Source of the DNA: Lachnospiraceae bacterium
GTDB taxonomy: Bacteria; Bacillota_A; Clostridia; Lachnospirales; Lachnospiraceae
Reading direction: 5' to 3'
DNA: 8,249 nucleotides
Assembly: GCA_017391465.1 (NCBI GenBank)
Contig: JAFOYH010000042.1
Coordinates: forward strand, 1 to 8,249
The translations under genes were made by a program, and so were the position numbers. This document shows positions 6,866 to 8,249 of this stretch, piece after piece. The notes under the pieces are model-generated. The model was not told the origin of the DNA. It was given only the letters and a program-made list of their open reading frames with translations, and searched no databases. Position 1 is the stretch's first letter; each line of letters opens with the position of its first letter.

Positions 6866-6879
6866 TTTTCAATTGAAAA
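6866..6879. repeat. Perfect 14-bp palindrome in leader of the small membrane protein gene
   Basis: TTTTCAATTGAAAA reads the same on both strands and lies about 20 bases upstream of the minus-strand start codon, between the predicted transcription start and the ribosome binding site. It may be an operator half or a chance feature of AT-rich DNA. It overlaps the next inverted repeat by three bases. Confidence 0.5.
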
Positions 6880-6893
6880 ATAATGATTATTTT
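6877..6893. promoter_or_regulatory. Candidate Fur/PerR-family operator
   Basis: AAAATAATGATTATTTT is a perfect 8-1-8 inverted repeat. Its core ATAATGATTAT matches the central 11 positions of the ATAATnATTAT core shared by Fur and PerR boxes, while the two outer bases on each side differ. It sits just downstream of the predicted minus-strand -10 element, about where transcription should start, a position suited to repression. The resemblance is by eye, and AT richness makes chance matches more likely. Confidence 0.35.
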
Positions 6894-6899
6894 AAATAA

Positions 6900-6908
6900 A
6901 TTGTATCA
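6900..6908 (-). promoter_or_regulatory. Extended -10 promoter for the small membrane protein gene
   Basis: On the minus strand the sequence reads TGATACAAT, an extended -10 (TG, one base, then TACAAT with five of six consensus positions). No good -35 is present at 17 bases (TTTTTC, overlapping the upstream terminator tract), which an extended -10 can tolerate. Transcription would start near 6893, giving a leader of about 45 bases. Confidence 0.4.
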
Positions 6909-6925
6909 TGGATTTGGAGGAAGAA

Positions 6926-6968
6926 AAAGCTGTTGATATCCAAATAAAACTGAATATCGAACAGCTTT
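6926..6968 (-). terminator. Rho-independent terminator of the SpoIID-like gene
   Basis: AAAGCTGTT (6926-6934) pairs with AACAGCTTT (6960-6968), and the stem continues inward with GATAT (6935-6939) and ATATC (6954-6958) past one bulged base. This makes 14 pairs and a 14-base loop. On the minus strand the hairpin runs into TTTTTCTTCC, and it lies about 30 bases after the stop codon of the 6999-8246 gene, so it should separate that gene from the small membrane protein gene. Confidence 0.8.
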
Positions 6969-6998
6969 CTTAAATATTAAAATATAATAGTGATCATT

Positions 6999-8246
6999 TT
7001 ACATCAATTCGGCAATTCTCGTTACAGCAACATAGATACCGCTGATCCGATACCATGTCGGATAATCGACGATTCCGGTAACAGGCAGATTAAACACGCG
7101 CTGAAATTCCTCTACTGCCCGTCTGGTACTTTCACCATAGATGCCATCTGCAGTTACCGATGGAAGGGCAGGATAGCTGCGCGAGATGCGGTCAAGCTGT
7201 TCCTGAAGCTGGCGCACTTTGGCACCGGTGGAACCAATGGTCAGGTTGGTTCCTGGCCATGAAGATGGGATACCGCTGATCTGGTCTGCCGTATTGATAT
7301 ACATATCGCTGCCATAATAGTATCTTAGAATTTCAATCGGTGTGTAACCCTGTTCACCAAGATCTTTGGAACCCCACTGGGTCATCCAGTTTGGACAGCT
7401 TACCCGTCTGCCATCACAGTATTGAGTCAAAATTGGCTGACGTACATTTGGACGGGAAAGATAATTGGAAAATATGGTGTCTACCACACGGGAAATGCTT
7501 TCATAGACATTTCGTCCATAAACGAAGTAATGGTCATAGGCGGTGGAAGATGTAATGGTAAAATCGAATCCTTTATTTCGATACCATTCCGTGTAAACAC
7601 GGTTCAGTGTGAAAGACATAATGGCAAGAACATTGGCAATGATGGTGGCTTCGGGCCATGTCGCATAAATTTCACTGGAAGCAACATTTTTGATATAGTC
7701 GATGTACGGTACATAATAATTTCGTGCTGTAGAATCCGTTGGAGGTCCGTCATGGACAATAACTGTTTCCGGAACAACAACACGGCTCAGTACGATTTCA
7801 CCAGTTTCGGCGATGTCTTTGATTTCGGGTTCGGCGATCTTTGGCGGATAGAGCTTCCAGAGAGTATGAGCACCGATGACCCATGGATTATAAGGGGCAT
7901 TTTCATTGGTTGCAGGTGTCATTCGGACGTTGGAAAGGCCGAGCTGCCCGGATAAAATCTGAACTCCGGAAATAAGAACTTCATCGTATCCGGGAGCGTT
8001 AATACGGATATCGTATTCAGAATAAGGTTGGTTGTCACCGGGTTCCAGACTGTATTCAACAGGTGGGGCGTCAAGATCGATGGTTTGACTGTTGCCGTTG
8101 GCGTCCGTTTGCAATGTTTCAATAACTCGGTCTGGTTCGCCTGTGTAAGAAATTTGTATGGTTGCATCGTTGATTGGAACATTTCCCTGGGACGATACGG
8201 CGGAAATACGCAATTGTCCCTGATCGATTAGATTATTATTTGGCAT
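6999..8246 (-). CDS. SpoIID-like protein with C-terminal peptidoglycan-binding domain
   Basis: This 415-residue protein has three parts. Residues 8-110 are a beta-rich domain resembling carboxypeptidase-regulatory/Ig-like modules (VPINDATIQIS, with INAPGYDEVLISGVQI). Residues about 176-312 are SpoIID-like: YIKNVASSEIYATWPEA aligns by eye with the SpoIID segment holding the catalytic Glu (here E192), and MTQWGSKDLGEQGYTPIEILRYYYG matches the SpoIID end. Residues about 337-402 are a PG_binding_1 domain (GAKVRQLQEQL, DGIYGESTRRAVEEFQ, GIVDYPTWYRI). SpoIID-family proteins are lytic transglycosylases that cut denuded glycan strands in engulfment during sporulation. Here the usual GHGxGMSQ is CPNWMTQ, with C277 and C284 as possible metal ligands beside H239, so activity may differ. 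No signal peptide or membrane helix is visible. The ATG is three bases from the window edge and the frame stays open beyond it, so the ribosome binding site is unseen and the true start could be further upstream. Confidence 0.82.
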   Translation of the reverse strand: MPNNNLIDQGQLRISAVSSQGNVPINDATIQISYTGEPDRVIETLQTDANGNSQTIDLDAPPVEYSLEPGDNQPYSEYDIRINAPGYDEVLISGVQILSGQLGLSNVRMTPATNENAPYNPWVIGAHTLWKLYPPKIAEPEIKDIAETGEIVLSRVVVPETVIVHDGPPTDSTARNYYVPYIDYIKNVASSEIYATWPEATIIANVLAIMSFTLNRVYTEWYRNKGFDFTITSSTAYDHYFVYGRNVYESISRVVDTIFSNYLSRPNVRQPILTQYCDGRRVSCPNWMTQWGSKDLGEQGYTPIEILRYYYGSDMYINTADQISGIPSSWPGTNLTIGSTGAKVRQLQEQLDRISRSYPALPSVTADGIYGESTRRAVEEFQRVFNLPVTGIVDYPTWYRISGIYVAVTRIAELM

Positions 8247-8249
8247 GAT

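Noticed and set aside
6847..6998. Small RNA or riboswitch in the intergenic region
   Set aside because: The only strong structures are the terminator at 6926-6968 and short AT-rich palindromes; the leader of about 45 bases is too short for known riboswitch aptamers with an expression platform.
7422..7955. 177-codon open frame on the plus strand opposite the SpoIID-like gene
   Set aside because: The opposite strand encodes clear SpoIID-like motifs across the same bases. The antisense product has no recognisable fold.

Overview
The window looks like chromosomal DNA from a low-to-moderate GC Gram-positive anaerobe, most likely Clostridia and probably a Lachnospiraceae-type gut bacterium. The pointers are strong AGGAGG-type ribosome binding sites, short intergenic gaps, a very large MacB/FtsX-like ABC transporter with a Ser/Thr/Glu-rich ectodomain, and a SpoIID-like plus peptidoglycan-binding protein of a kind I recall from clostridial genomes. 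This is inference from protein style, not a database match. No RNA genes, CRISPR, insertion sequences or phage genes are seen, and no stretch over 300 bases lacks a gene.

Plus strand, 21-6379: four co-directional genes with gaps of 24, 15 and 14 bases, almost certainly one operon whose promoter lies left of the window. In order they are (1) a half-size EamA/DMT-family membrane protein; (2) a HAD-type (Cof/IIB) phosphatase joined in frame to a complete metallo-beta-lactamase-fold hydrolase; (3) a 1092-residue ABC transporter with ATPase and FtsX permease in one chain, carrying a low-complexity linker and an InlB/Listeria-Bacteroides-repeat-like domain in its ectodomain; (4) a four-helix M50/site-2-protease-like membrane zinc peptidase with a helical C-terminal domain. 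A perfect 20-bp hairpin at 6381-6423 ends the operon and also serves the convergent gene opposite.

Minus strand, 6424-8246: a small four-helix membrane protein of unknown function (6424-6846) with its own candidate promoter and Fur/PerR-like palindromes. Upstream of it, and separated by a terminator, is a 415-residue protein with an N-terminal beta-rich domain, a SpoIID-like domain and a C-terminal peptidoglycan-binding domain (6999-8246), reaching almost to the window edge.

The two observations most worth following are these. First, the HAD-MBL fusion keeps a complete Shine-Dalgarno site and in-frame ATG at the domain junction, and a TAG lies one base out of frame beside an AAAA run. This suggests either a recent single-base fusion, a sequencing indel, or a gene that makes both a fused and a free MBL protein. 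Second, the large-ectodomain ABC transporter is directly coupled to an intramembrane protease, a pairing that could serve peptide export, processing or envelope signalling, although no substrate peptide is visible here.
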